From the NCBI GenBank assembly GCA_016342745.1, contig JAEINT010000006.1:1-64000 (forward strand): a DNA stretch of 64,000 nt, written 5' to 3'. Made by a program: the position numbers and the translations under genes. The notes under the pieces are model-generated. The model saw only the letters and a program-made list of their open reading frames with translations, had not been told where the DNA came from and did not search any database. The DNA is from Labilibaculum sp. (lineage in GTDB: Bacteria > Bacteroidota > Bacteroidia > Bacteroidales > Marinifilaceae). Positions 17,162 to 25,517 of this stretch are shown here, in pieces. Positions within the stretch are counted from its first letter, which is position 1. Each line of letters starts with the position of its first letter.

Positions 17162-17301
17162 CAGTCAAATTTCAATATCCTTAATTGAGGATATTATACC
17201 GATTATTAAATGAATAAGCGTCAAGTTCGCACACTCCTTGTCACTTTTAATTTACATATCGGCATACTATCAAAAATTAGCTTTAATATATAAACGATAT
17301 T

Positions 17302-18348
17302 ATGCAAGAAAACAATGCTAAAGGTACCGATATTTCCACATTGGGCGAATTCGGATTGATTAAACACCTTACTAAAAATATCAAGCTAAAACACGAAAGC
17401 TCCAATGTTGGTGTTGGCGACGATGCTGCAGTTTTAGATTATCAGAATAAAAAAACCGTAGTCACCACTGATTTATTGCTGGAAGGTATTCATTTCGATT
17501 TAATGTATACTCCTCTTAAACATTTAGGCTACAAATGCATTGCTGTAAATGTTTCGGATATTTACGCCATGAATGCGCTTCCAAAACAGGTAACTGTTTC
17601 TATCGCCATCTCAAAAAGATTCACCGTTGAAGCTCTTGAAGAGATTTACGAAGGAATCAATTTGGCTTGCGAAAATTACAATGTCGACTTGGTTGGTGGT
17701 GACACCACATCATCTTTAACAGGATTGTGTATTTCGGTTACTGCAATTGGTGAAGCTGATGCAGATCAGTTGGCTTACCGAAGTGGTGCAAAAGAAAATG
17801 ACTTAATCTGCGTAAGCGGAAATTTAGGTGCTGCTTTTGCCGGACTTCAATTGTTAGAGCGTGAAAAACGTGTTTACGACAATAATCCAGCCATGCAACC
17901 TGATTTAACTGGCCATGATTACATCCTGGAACGTCAGTTAAAGCCTGAAGCCCGAAAAGATATTTATGAACGTTTACAGGAAGCTAAAATTGTTCCTAAT
18001 TCTATGATCGACTTATCAGACGGACTATCTTCTGATGTGATGCACATTTGTGAAGAATCGAAAGTTGGTTGCCAGATTTACGAAGAAAAAATTCCTGTAG
18101 ATTACGAAACGCATAAAATGGCTGAAGAGTTGAATATGAATTACAGCACATTCTCCTTAAATGGTGGTGAAGATTATGAATTGCTATTTACTGTACCCTT
18201 AGATAAATTTGATGCGATTGAGGAAATGGAAGATGTGAAAGTGATTGGACACATCACAAATGAATCAAAAGGCAAATACTTGGTAACAAGAGATGGTGTC
18301 GAAATTGAACTGCAAGCACAAGGTTGGAATCCTATAAAAGAAGATTAA
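17302..18348 (+). CDS. thiL: Thiamine-monophosphate kinase
   Basis: A 348-residue kinase of the AIR synthase-related fold that makes thiamine diphosphate from thiamine monophosphate with ATP. Seen are the N-terminal VGVGDDAAVLDY block with the Mg-binding aspartates (about 37-48), LVGGDTTSS near 130-138, IDLSDGLSSDV near 237-247, and NGGEDYELLFT near 290-300. It stands alone at the right end of the peptide locus with its own promoter and shares a terminator with the convergent lpxA. Confidence 0.94.
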   Translation: MQENNAKGTDISTLGEFGLIKHLTKNIKLKHESSNVGVGDDAAVLDYQNKKTVVTTDLLLEGIHFDLMYTPLKHLGYKCIAVNVSDIYAMNALPKQVTVSIAISKRFTVEALEEIYEGINLACENYNVDLVGGDTTSSLTGLCISVTAIGEADADQLAYRSGAKENDLICVSGNLGAAFAGLQLLEREKRVYDNNPAMQPDLTGHDYILERQLKPEARKDIYERLQEAKIVPNSMIDLSDGLSSDVMHICEESKVGCQIYEEKIPVDYETHKMAEELNMNYSTFSLNGGEDYELLFTVPLDKFDAIEEMEDVKVIGHITNESKGKYLVTRDGVEIELQAQGWNPIKED

Positions 18349-18380
18349 TAACCACCTATAAACTAAAGATTCTTTCTGGG

Positions 18381-18455
18381 AAAGTGCCGACAGGCGAAAG
18401 GGTGTGCTTTCACCCCTCTGTCCTATCGGACATCTCCCCTTAAAAAGGGAGAGTT
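18381..18455. repeat. G+C-rich tandem stem-loop element
   Basis: Four small inverted repeats in a row: GCC/GGC (18386-18395), GGGTG/CACCC (18400-18415), GTCC/GGAC (18420-18431) and TCTCCC/GGGAGA (18433-18452). The stretch is clearly richer in G+C than its surroundings and is non-coding. It resembles mobile or dispersed intergenic repeats seen in many bacteria. It lies between the convergent genes thiL and lpxA. Confidence 0.45.
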
Positions 18456-18481
18456 CAACAAGTACATTTAGATATTCAAGC

Positions 18482-18521
18482 AAAAAAAGAGAGACTTTCA
18501 ATTGAAAGTCTCTCTTTTTTT
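18482..18521. terminator. Bidirectional terminator of thiL and lpxA
   Basis: A 26-base perfect palindrome (18489-18514) centred on CAATTG is flanked by seven A bases and seven T bases. It has a T tract on either strand, as expected between the convergent genes thiL and lpxA. Confidence 0.93.
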
Positions 18522-18541
18522 ATATCGTTTAAAGCGATAGA

Positions 18542-19324
18542 TTACTCAGGAAAATATCCTCTCATAATACCACGCTTCGAATTTTTCACGAATAGAATAA
18601 TATCATCACGCTCAGTGGAAGCAGGCATTTCTGCCTCAATTGCCTCTAAAGCATTAAAATTATTCATCCCTTTTTGATATAGGTAACGATAAACATCTTG
18701 AATTTCACGAATTTTTTCATTTCCAAACTCACGACGACGTAAACCGATTGAATTTACTCCAATGTAAGAAACTGGCTCACGACCTGCCTTTACAAATGGA
18801 GGAATATCTTTACGAACTAAAGATCCACCCGACACCATAACATGCGATCCGATGTGTACAAACTGGTGTACAGCAACCAATCCACTAAGAATAGCATAAT
18901 CGTCGATAATAACTTCACCTGCAATTTGAGATGCATTACCAACAATAATATTATTTCCTAAAATACAATCATGCGCAATATGAGAATAAGCCATTAGCAA
19001 ACAGTTGTTACCAACAATTGTTTTGCCTTTTGCAGCAGTACCTCTATTAATTGTCACGCACTCTCTAATTGTTGTATTGTCTCCAATTTCAACAGTTGTT
19101 TTTTCACCGCGAAATTTAAGATCTTGAGGAGTTGCTCCAATAACGGCTCCTGGAAATACATTACAATTCTTTCCGATACGAGTTCCCTCCATAATGGTCG
19201 CATTCGAACCAATTCGAGTTCCTTCTTCAATTACAACATCTTTGTCAATTGTAACAAACGGCTCAATCACTACATTATCAGCGATTTTAGCCTCTGGATG
19301 TACATATGCTAACGGTTGCTTCAT
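18542..19324 (-). CDS. lpxA: UDP-N-acetylglucosamine acyltransferase LpxA
   Basis: A 260-residue cytoplasmic left-handed beta-helix enzyme that adds the first acyl chain to UDP-GlcNAc in lipid A synthesis. Hexapeptide repeats run over about residues 10-190. The catalytic histidine block is YSHIAHDCILGNN (about 112-124), and HQFVHIGSHVMVSGGS follows near 152-168. Length matches the family. It is the last gene of the lpxD-lpxC/fabZ-lpxA run on the minus strand. Confidence 0.95.
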   Translation of the reverse strand: MKQPLAYVHPEAKIADNVVIEPFVTIDKDVVIEEGTRIGSNATIMEGTRIGKNCNVFPGAVIGATPQDLKFRGEKTTVEIGDNTTIRECVTINRGTAAKGKTIVGNNCLLMAYSHIAHDCILGNNIIVGNASQIAGEVIIDDYAILSGLVAVHQFVHIGSHVMVSGGSLVRKDIPPFVKAGREPVSYIGVNSIGLRRREFGNEKIREIQDVYRYLYQKGMNNFNALEAIEAEMPASTERDDIILFVKNSKRGIMRGYFPE

Positions 19325-19393
19325 TTTAATCTATTTTCTTTACTGGCAAACCCCAAATAAAATAAGAGTGTGCATCGTAGTAGTTAAAAATTC

Positions 19394-20785
19394 TTATTTT
19401 TTCTTTGCGATTTGAGCCATAAACTCACCTTCGGCAACAATTGTATCACCAACAAAAGCTAAACCGCGCATGTTAGCAATTCCCCTACGTATAGGAGAAA
19501 GAAATGATAATTTAAAAATTAAAGTATCACCAGGTACAACTTTCTTTCTAAACTTAATGTTATTTTGAGTCAAAAAGTAAGTTCCATAATTCTCAGGATC
19601 TTCCACTTGGTTAAGTACTAAAATACCACCACACTGAGCCATAGCTTCTACCATTAAAACACCTGGCATTACAGGTTCTCCTGGAAAATGACCAACGAAA
19701 TAAGGTTCGTTCATTGATACATTTTTCACACCCACAATGCTATCATCCTGAATGTCGATAATTTTGTCAACTAACAAAAATGGAGGACGGTGAGGTAATA
19801 ATCCCATTACACCGTTAATGTCTAATACAGGCTCTTTATTTGGATCATAAGCCGGAACTGAATCTTTTCCCATTTCTTTCTTAATTCGTTTGATTAATAA
19901 TTTTGCCATTTCAGTATTTGGTCCATGACCTGGGCAAGTAGCAATAACTCTCCCTTTTATAAACTTGCCGCAAAGCGCAAGGTCACCAATCACATCAAGC
20001 AATTTATGACGAGCACATTCATTATCGAAATAAAGTTCAAGGTTACTTAAAATCCCTTCTTTTACTTCCACGTACTGATGGTCGAATAAATCGGCAATAC
20101 GATCCAATTCTTTTTGTTCCATCATTTGGTCCATTATTACAATGGCATTATCCAAATCACCGCCTTTTACCAAGTTGTGGTTTAAAAGAAACTCAAGTTC
20201 ACGTACAAAAACGAATGTACGACACATCGAAATCTCCTTTTTATAATCTCCTAAAGAATTTAAACGAGCATACTGATTTCTCAAAACTTTTGAATCAAAA
20301 GAAATCATTGTATCTACGCTGTATTCATCATCAGGAAGAATTGTAATTTCCGATCCTCGAGCTTCATCTTTAAAAGTGATTTTCTCTTTTGGGATGTAAT
20401 ACTCACGAATAGCATCTTGTTCTACAATACCTACCTCTTCAATTCCTTCAACGTAAAATTTAGCACTTCCGTCCAAAATTGGTGGCTCTGGAGAATTCAT
20501 TTCAATAAGGCAATTGTCTACGCCTAATCCGTATAAAGCAGATAATGCATGTTCAACTGTTTGAACTTTACATTCTCCTTTTTCTAAAACAGTTCCTCTA
20601 GAAGTATCACCAACATATTCGGCGCTAGCCTCAATAACAGGTTGTCCTTCCAAATCAACTCTCTTAAACTGATATCCATGATTCTCAGAAGCAGGTACAA
20701 ACTTGATAGAAACTTCTAATCCTGTATGTAATCCTTTTCCTGTAAGAGTAAATTCTTTTGCTAATGTTCTTTGCTTATCTGCCAT
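19394..20785 (-). CDS. lpxC/fabZ: Fused LpxC deacetylase and FabZ dehydratase
   Basis: A 463-residue two-enzyme protein. Residues about 1-305 are LpxC, the zinc deacetylase that commits to lipid A synthesis, with zinc ligands in VEHALSALYG (near 77) and HKLLDVIGDLAL. Residues about 318-463 are FabZ, the 3-hydroxyacyl-ACP dehydratase, with LLPHRPPFLLVDKI, the active-site histidine in HFPGEPVMPG and the glutamate in MVEAMAQ. The fusion is characteristic of Bacteroidota and a few relatives. It couples the competing use of hydroxyacyl-ACP by lipid A and fatty acid synthesis. It lies between lpxD and lpxA. Confidence 0.96.
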   Translation of the reverse strand: MADKQRTLAKEFTLTGKGLHTGLEVSIKFVPASENHGYQFKRVDLEGQPVIEASAEYVGDTSRGTVLEKGECKVQTVEHALSALYGLGVDNCLIEMNSPEPPILDGSAKFYVEGIEEVGIVEQDAIREYYIPKEKITFKDEARGSEITILPDDEYSVDTMISFDSKVLRNQYARLNSLGDYKKEISMCRTFVFVRELEFLLNHNLVKGGDLDNAIVIMDQMMEQKELDRIADLFDHQYVEVKEGILSNLELYFDNECARHKLLDVIGDLALCGKFIKGRVIATCPGHGPNTEMAKLLIKRIKKEMGKDSVPAYDPNKEPVLDINGVMGLLPHRPPFLLVDKIIDIQDDSIVGVKNVSMNEPYFVGHFPGEPVMPGVLMVEAMAQCGGILVLNQVEDPENYGTYFLTQNNIKFRKKVVPGDTLIFKLSFLSPIRRGIANMRGLAFVGDTIVAEGEFMAQIAKKK

Positions 20786-20840
20786 AACTTGACACCAATA
20801 TTTTTAATTCCAGGTTTAATAATTGAAAGAAAACTTTCTT

Positions 20841-21878
20841 TTATTCTTCCTTTAATGCTTTTATTTCTTTTTCCATTGCCATGATTTGCTCTCTCATCTT
20901 CGGCAAATTCTTAAATAGAACATATGATTTTTGATATGGTCCAAACTCAAATGCAGGTGATCCTTGAACAACCATACCTACTTTTTTAATGTTTTTCCCA
21001 ATTCCCGATTGAGCTGCAATTTTTACTTCATCAGTAATGGTCATATGTCCAGCAAAACCAACTTGTCCGCCAATCATGCAATTTTTACCAATTTTAGTAG
21101 ATCCTGCAATACCTGTTTGTGATGCAATCACTGTATTTTCATCAATCTCAACATTATGAGCTACTTGAATTAAATTATCCAATTTAACTCCCATACGAAT
21201 AATGGTAGATCCCATAGTTGCTCTATCCACACATGTGTTAGCTCCAATCTCAACATGATCTTCAATAACTACATTACCTACCTGAGGAACTTTCTTATAG
21301 TTATTGGCAGATGAAGGTGCAAAACCAAATCCATCGCCTCCAATTACAACACCAGAGTGAAAAATACATTCAGCTCCAATCTTACAACCTTCATATATTT
21401 TAACCCCCGAATTTAATATTGTATTGTCGCCAATTACAACATTATCTCCTACATATGAATGAGGAAATATCTTAACATTATTTCCAATTGTAACATTACT
21501 ACCAATGTATGCAAATGCACCAATGTAAATCTTCTCTCCTATTTTCGACGACTTGCTAACAAAAGAAGGCTCTTCAATTCCAACTTTTTGAGGCTTGCTT
21601 TGCTCATACATTTCTAGCAATTGTGCCAATGCCTGATAAGCATCATCTACACGAACTAAGGTTGCTTCAATCTTATTTTCAGCCTTAAAATCTTTATTTA
21701 CCAAAACGATCGAAGACTTTGTTGTGTAGATATAGTGTTCGTATTTCGGATTGGCTAAAAATGACAGAGTTCCAGGTTTTCCTTCTTCAATTCTAGAAAC
21801 ATTGGTAACCTTCACGTTATCATCGCCTTCTACTTCTCCGTTAAGAAACTCTGCTATATCTTGTGCTCTAAATTCCAT
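20841..21878 (-). CDS. lpxD: UDP-3-O-acylglucosamine N-acyltransferase LpxD
   Basis: A 345-residue lipid A enzyme adding the second hydroxyacyl chain. It has an N-terminal uridine-binding domain (about 1-100), hexapeptide beta-helix repeats (about 105-310), and a C-terminal helix. The catalytic histidine block is [15 protein letters not shown] near 233-247, and the [10 protein letters not shown] loop is near 180. It is the first of the three lipid A genes here, 55 bases upstream of lpxC/fabZ. Confidence 0.95.
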   Translation of the reverse strand: MEFRAQDIAEFLNGEVEGDDNVKVTNVSRIEEGKPGTLSFLANPKYEHYIYTTKSSIVLVNKDFKAENKIEATLVRVDDAYQALAQLLEMYEQSKPQKVGIEEPSFVSKSSKIGEKIYIGAFAYIGSNVTIGNNVKIFPHSYVGDNVVIGDNTILNSGVKIYEGCKIGAECIFHSGVVIGGDGFGFAPSSANNYKKVPQVGNVVIEDHVEIGANTCVDRATMGSTIIRMGVKLDNLIQVAHNVEIDENTVIASQTGIAGSTKIGKNCMIGGQVGFAGHMTITDEVKIAAQSGIGKNIKKVGMVVQGSPAFEFGPYQKSYVLFKNLPKMREQIMAMEKEIKALKEE

Positions 21879-22118
21879 TTGTTCTACTTTTTATCAAACC
21901 ACTTAAATGATCTTTTTTATTCCTGATTTTCTGAGCAAATACTCAAAAACAAATCATCCAATATCGTTGATTAATAAGAAAAAAATTTCTGCAAATCTAA
22001 TAATTATTTCATGCACATGAAATTTTTTCGTCCATTGCCTGCTTTATCAAGAAAGAAACAAACAGATAAATTGTTGTGAAAATCAACTTATCTTATCAAA
22101 ATCATGAACCTAGAAACC

Positions 22119-23372
22119 TTAAATTTTAGGGTAACATAGGTAGTATTTCTTCACTGTTTTTGATAAAACAGAAGCATCTAACATATCCGAAGCCTCTCCA
22201 ATGTCACACTGGCTATCATCTTTGTAAAGAATATTTATTTGATCATCATCAGAACTGTACGCATTATTGCTAATCGAATTAGAAATCACCAAAAAGTCTA
22301 AAGCATGATTTGAACAAGCAAAATAACTTTTCACTTTCATTCTGACCTGATCAATATATTCTTTAGTAAAAGCAGTTTTTTGAATCTCAATTTTATACAA
22401 TTGTCGATCGCGGATGCACTTACATAGATAAGAAAGTACTCGATCACTATGATTTGACCATACTTTTAAACTCACCATGATATCATCATCATCCAGATCA
22501 GCAAAAACCTCCAAAGCACTTTTACCATCTAACACAGGATTTGGGTTCTCAAACTCCAACTCTCCCACTTTATTGTATAAAAAATACTGCAAAGATGGTG
22601 TTGCAAATAATTCCTCCCCACGTTCAGCAAGATATTTAGCCCTCTTCAGAATATAAACAAGCATTTCCTCTGCAGCAATAACCGTTTTATGCAAATATAC
22701 CTGCCAATACATTAAACGTCGTGCTATTAAAAACTTCTCAATAGAATAGATTCCCTTTGCCTCGACTACCAACTGATCATTCCTAACATCTAGCATTTTA
22801 ATGATTCGTGCCGATCCAACGACTCCTTCAGTCACACCTGCAAAAAAACTATCCCTTCTTAAATAGTCCAATCGATCCATATCCAATTGACTAGACACCA
22901 ACTGATTTAAAAATCGTTTAGGATATTCATTCTTGAAAATTTGAATCGCCAAACTAAGTTCTCCTTCGAATTGTTGGTTTAGTCGGCTCATAAACAATTC
23001 CGAAATGCGTTCATGCGTTATCCCATTAACGATACTGTACTCTAAAGCATGTGAAAAAGGACCATGTCCTATATCGTGTAATAAAATTGCAGCATAAACT
23101 CCCTCTTCTTCCTCTTCTGTAATCACATGCCCCTTTGAGCGAATGGTTTCAATTGCCAAACTCATTAAATGAGTTGCCCCTAAAGCATGTTGAAATCGAT
23201 TATGAAAGGCTCCAGGAAACACTAGGAAAGTCAAGCCTAATTGCTTAATCCTTCTTAAACGCTGAAAAAAAGAATGCTCAACCAACTCGTACGATATTCC
23301 TGATGGGATATGAATAAAACCGTGAACCGGATCATTTACAATTTTCTTTTTGAATCTATTTTCTATCGTCAT
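22119..23372 (-). CDS. HD-domain phosphohydrolase (dGTPase/SAMHD1-like)
   Basis: A 417-residue metal-dependent phosphohydrolase. The opening KIVNDPVHGFIHIP is typical of the family, and the HD motif is in AILLHDIGHGPFSHALE, with further ligands in SSQLDMDRLDYLRRDS. Related enzymes hydrolyse dNTPs, but the substrate here is not known. The open frame runs to a TTG at 23423. The ATG at 23372 (MTIENRFKK) is chosen because a -7 element lies at 23399-23406, between the two. It is upstream of lpxD with a gap of 240 bases, so co-transcription is uncertain. Confidence 0.88.
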   Translation of the reverse strand: MTIENRFKKKIVNDPVHGFIHIPSGISYELVEHSFFQRLRRIKQLGLTFLVFPGAFHNRFQHALGATHLMSLAIETIRSKGHVITEEEEEGVYAAILLHDIGHGPFSHALEYSIVNGITHERISELFMSRLNQQFEGELSLAIQIFKNEYPKRFLNQLVSSQLDMDRLDYLRRDSFFAGVTEGVVGSARIIKMLDVRNDQLVVEAKGIYSIEKFLIARRLMYWQVYLHKTVIAAEEMLVYILKRAKYLAERGEELFATPSLQYFLYNKVGELEFENPNPVLDGKSALEVFADLDDDDIMVSLKVWSNHSDRVLSYLCKCIRDRQLYKIEIQKTAFTKEYIDQVRMKVKSYFACSNHALDFLVISNSISNNAYSSDDDQINILYKDDSQCDIGEASDMLDASVLSKTVKKYYLCYPKI

Positions 23373-23398
23373 AGGCAATTGTGTATAGGGCTTAGCAA

Positions 23399-23406
23399 CA
23401 AATGTA
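23399..23406 (-). promoter_or_regulatory. -7 element of the HD-domain gene
   Basis: TACATTTG on the minus strand matches TAnnTTTG. It places the start of transcription near 23392, about 20 bases before the chosen ATG at 23372. No well-spaced -33 is seen. Confidence 0.45.
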
Positions 23407-23632
23407 TAAAAACTACTCAACAAAGCCTATCCCAGCTATATCCAAAATCCCAAGCACGAACCATTCGTATTGTTTCATTTTTATTCTACACATCATCCCT
23501 TGAAGTTCATTTCACCGAATCTAGCACCGATTATTAAACAATAGATTTTAAGGAACTTGTCCAAAAAATCTCATTATCAGGCAAAATAAATATTCATTAG
23601 CAATTAGAATACAATAATTTAGAAGAGTCTCA

Positions 23633-23664
23633 TTTGTTTTTTAGAACATTTATATCTAATTTTG
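23633..23664 (+). promoter_or_regulatory. Promoter of rimP-nusA-infB
   Basis: TTTG (23633-23636), 20 bases, then TAATTTTG (23657-23664) is a full match to the Bacteroidota consensus. Transcription would begin near 23671. This excludes the longer rimP frame that begins at 23634. Confidence 0.75.
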
Positions 23665-23692
23665 CATCGAAAAGTAAGCAGTACGTGAACTT

Positions 23693-23713
23693 TAGGGGAC
23701 AAAAAGTCCCCTA
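23693..23713 (+). promoter_or_regulatory. Leader hairpin before rimP
   Basis: TAGGGGAC and GTCCCCTA (8 base pairs) enclose AAAAA, and TTTTATT follows. It lies between the predicted start of transcription and the rimP ATG. It may be an attenuator or a control of translation for the rimP-nusA-infB operon. Confidence 0.55.
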
Positions 23714-23735
23714 TTTTATTGACATTAACCGATAT

Positions 23736-24200
23736 ATGATTGATAAAAAAATTATAACTGAAATTGTTGAAAATGAAATTGCTGATACCGACCTATTTTT
23801 GGTTGAGCTTAGCGTTTCAGCAGGGAACGCAATTTATATTGCGATCGACAGTTTACAAGGAGTGCCAATCATTACATGCATTGAGTTAAGCCGCGCAATT
23901 GAAAAGCACTTTGATCGTGAGATAGAGGACTTTGAATTGCAAGTTACATCTGCAGGTATTGGTCAACCTTTTCAAGTTCTTAAGCAATACCACAAATTTT
24001 TAAACAAAGATGTTGAGGTATTAACGACAGAAGGACTTAAATTTATAGGAAAATTAATCACCGTTGGTGATGAAGAAATAGAAATTGAAGTTGAGGAAAA
24101 AATTAAAGTTGAAGGAAAAAAGAAAAAGCAACTCGTTGTTAAGTCTTACACTTTCAAATTTGATCAAATTAAATCAACAAAAGATATCGTTACTTTTTAA
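23736..24200 (+). CDS. rimP: Ribosome maturation factor RimP
   Basis: A 154-residue factor for 30S subunit maturation, cytoplasmic. An N-terminal RimP domain (about 1-75, with LFLVELSVS and the acidic ELSRAIEKHFD helix) is followed by FELQVTSAGIGQPF, where the family usually has VSSPGxxRPL, and a C-terminal SH3-like domain. The ATG at 23736 (MIDKKII) is chosen over the frame start at 23634, which lies inside the promoter. It is the first gene of the conserved rimP-nusA-infB operon. Confidence 0.92.
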   Translation: MIDKKIITEIVENEIADTDLFLVELSVSAGNAIYIAIDSLQGVPIITCIELSRAIEKHFDREIEDFELQVTSAGIGQPFQVLKQYHKFLNKDVEVLTTEGLKFIGKLITVGDEEIEIEVEEKIKVEGKKKKQLVVKSYTFKFDQIKSTKDIVTF

Positions 24201-24220
24201 CAAGTAAATAGCTGAATAAC

Positions 24221-25453
24221 ATGAATCTTATTGAAACTTTTTCGGAATTTAAGGAGTTGAAAAACATCGACCGCGCAACAATGATGAGCGTGTTAGAAGA
24301 TGTTTTCAGAAATCTTCTATTGAAAAATTATGGCACCGATGAAAACTTCGATATCATTATTAATCCAGACAAAGGTGATTTGGAAATCTGGAGAAATAGA
24401 GAAGTAGTTGCAGACGGTGAAGTAGAAGATAAAAACTTGCAGATTTCACTTTCAGAAGCAAAAAAGATCGAGGACGATTACGAAGTTGGTGAAGAAGTTA
24501 CTGATGAAGTAAAATTCCTAGATTTTGGTAGACGTTCTATTCTTACATTGCGTCAGAACCTTTCAGCAAGAATTTTAGAATTAGAGAAAGATAATATCTT
24601 CAATAATTATAAAGACCGAGTTGGTGAAATTATCACTGGTGAAGTTTATCAAATCTGGAAAAAAGAAATTCTTGTTCTAGATGATGAAGAAAACGAATTA
24701 ATCTTACCAAAAACAGAGCAAATTCCTTCTGATTATTTCCGTAAAGGAGAAACAATCAGAGCAGTTGTTGTTCGTGTTGAGGTGAAAAATAACAGCCCAT
24801 TAATTATCATTTCTAGAACATCTCCTGTGTTCCTTGAAAGATTATTTGAACTAGAAGTTCCAGAAATTTTCGATGGTTTAATTACCATTAAAAATATCGT
24901 TCGAATTCCTGGTGAAAGAGCAAAAGTTGCAGTTGAATCATATGATGAAAGAATCGATCCTGTAGGAGCATGTGTTGGAATGAAAGGTTCTAGAATACAT
25001 GGTATCGTTCGTGAGTTGCGTAACGAAAACATCGATGTAATCAACTACACTACAAACACTCAATTATTTATTACCCGAGCACTTAACCCTGCTAAAGTTT
25101 CTTCAGTGAAATTAAACGAAGAAACCAAGCGAGCTGATGTTTACTTGAATCCTGAGGAGGTTTCTTTAGCCATTGGTAAAGGTGGATTAAATATTAGATT
25201 GGCTAGCCAGTTATCTGGTTACGAAATTGATGTTTACAGAGAAAAACCAGCAGGTGAATCTGAAGAGGATGTAAACTTATCTGAATTCTCTGATGAAATT
25301 GATCCATGGGTAATTGATGAATTAAAGAAAATTGGTTGCGATACTGCAAGAAGCGTACTTGATCTTACTTCTGAGGAGTTAGAGAAAAGAACCGATCTTG
25401 AAATCGAGACAATTAATGATATTTTGAATATTTTTAGATCCGAGTTCGAATAA
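24221..25453 (+). CDS. nusA: Transcription factor NusA
   Basis: A 410-residue transcription elongation, pausing and termination factor that binds RNA polymerase. An N-terminal domain (about 1-130) is followed by an S1 domain (about 135-200, VGEIITGEVYQ) and two KH domains (about 200-345, GACVGMKGSRIHGIVRELRNE and EVSLAIGKGGLNIRLASQLSG, each longer than quoted). The short C-terminal helix-hairpin part is at about 365-410. It lies 20 bases after rimP and 64 bases before infB. Confidence 0.95.
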   Translation: MNLIETFSEFKELKNIDRATMMSVLEDVFRNLLLKNYGTDENFDIIINPDKGDLEIWRNREVVADGEVEDKNLQISLSEAKKIEDDYEVGEEVTDEVKFLDFGRRSILTLRQNLSARILELEKDNIFNNYKDRVGEIITGEVYQIWKKEILVLDDEENELILPKTEQIPSDYFRKGETIRAVVVRVEVKNNSPLIIISRTSPVFLERLFELEVPEIFDGLITIKNIVRIPGERAKVAVESYDERIDPVGACVGMKGSRIHGIVRELRNENIDVINYTTNTQLFITRALNPAKVSSVKLNEETKRADVYLNPEEVSLAIGKGGLNIRLASQLSGYEIDVYREKPAGESEEDVNLSEFSDEIDPWVIDELKKIGCDTARSVLDLTSEELEKRTDLEIETINDILNIFRSEFE

Positions 25454-25517
25454 TTAAATTCTTCAGAATCATGATGTAAATTATTATAACGGGACATTAA
25501 ACAGTTAACTTTTAAAT

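Noticed and set aside
17210-17293. 27-codon leader frame before thiL
   Set aside because: It has no clear ribosome site or known motif; a chance frame is likely.
17162-17301. TPP riboswitch before thiL
   Set aside because: The conserved TPP-riboswitch core sequences were not found; only a small 7-bp stem is present.
23634-23735. N-terminal extension of RimP
   Set aside because: The extension overlaps the -33/-7 promoter and leader hairpin, and RimP proteins normally start near MIDKK-like residues.
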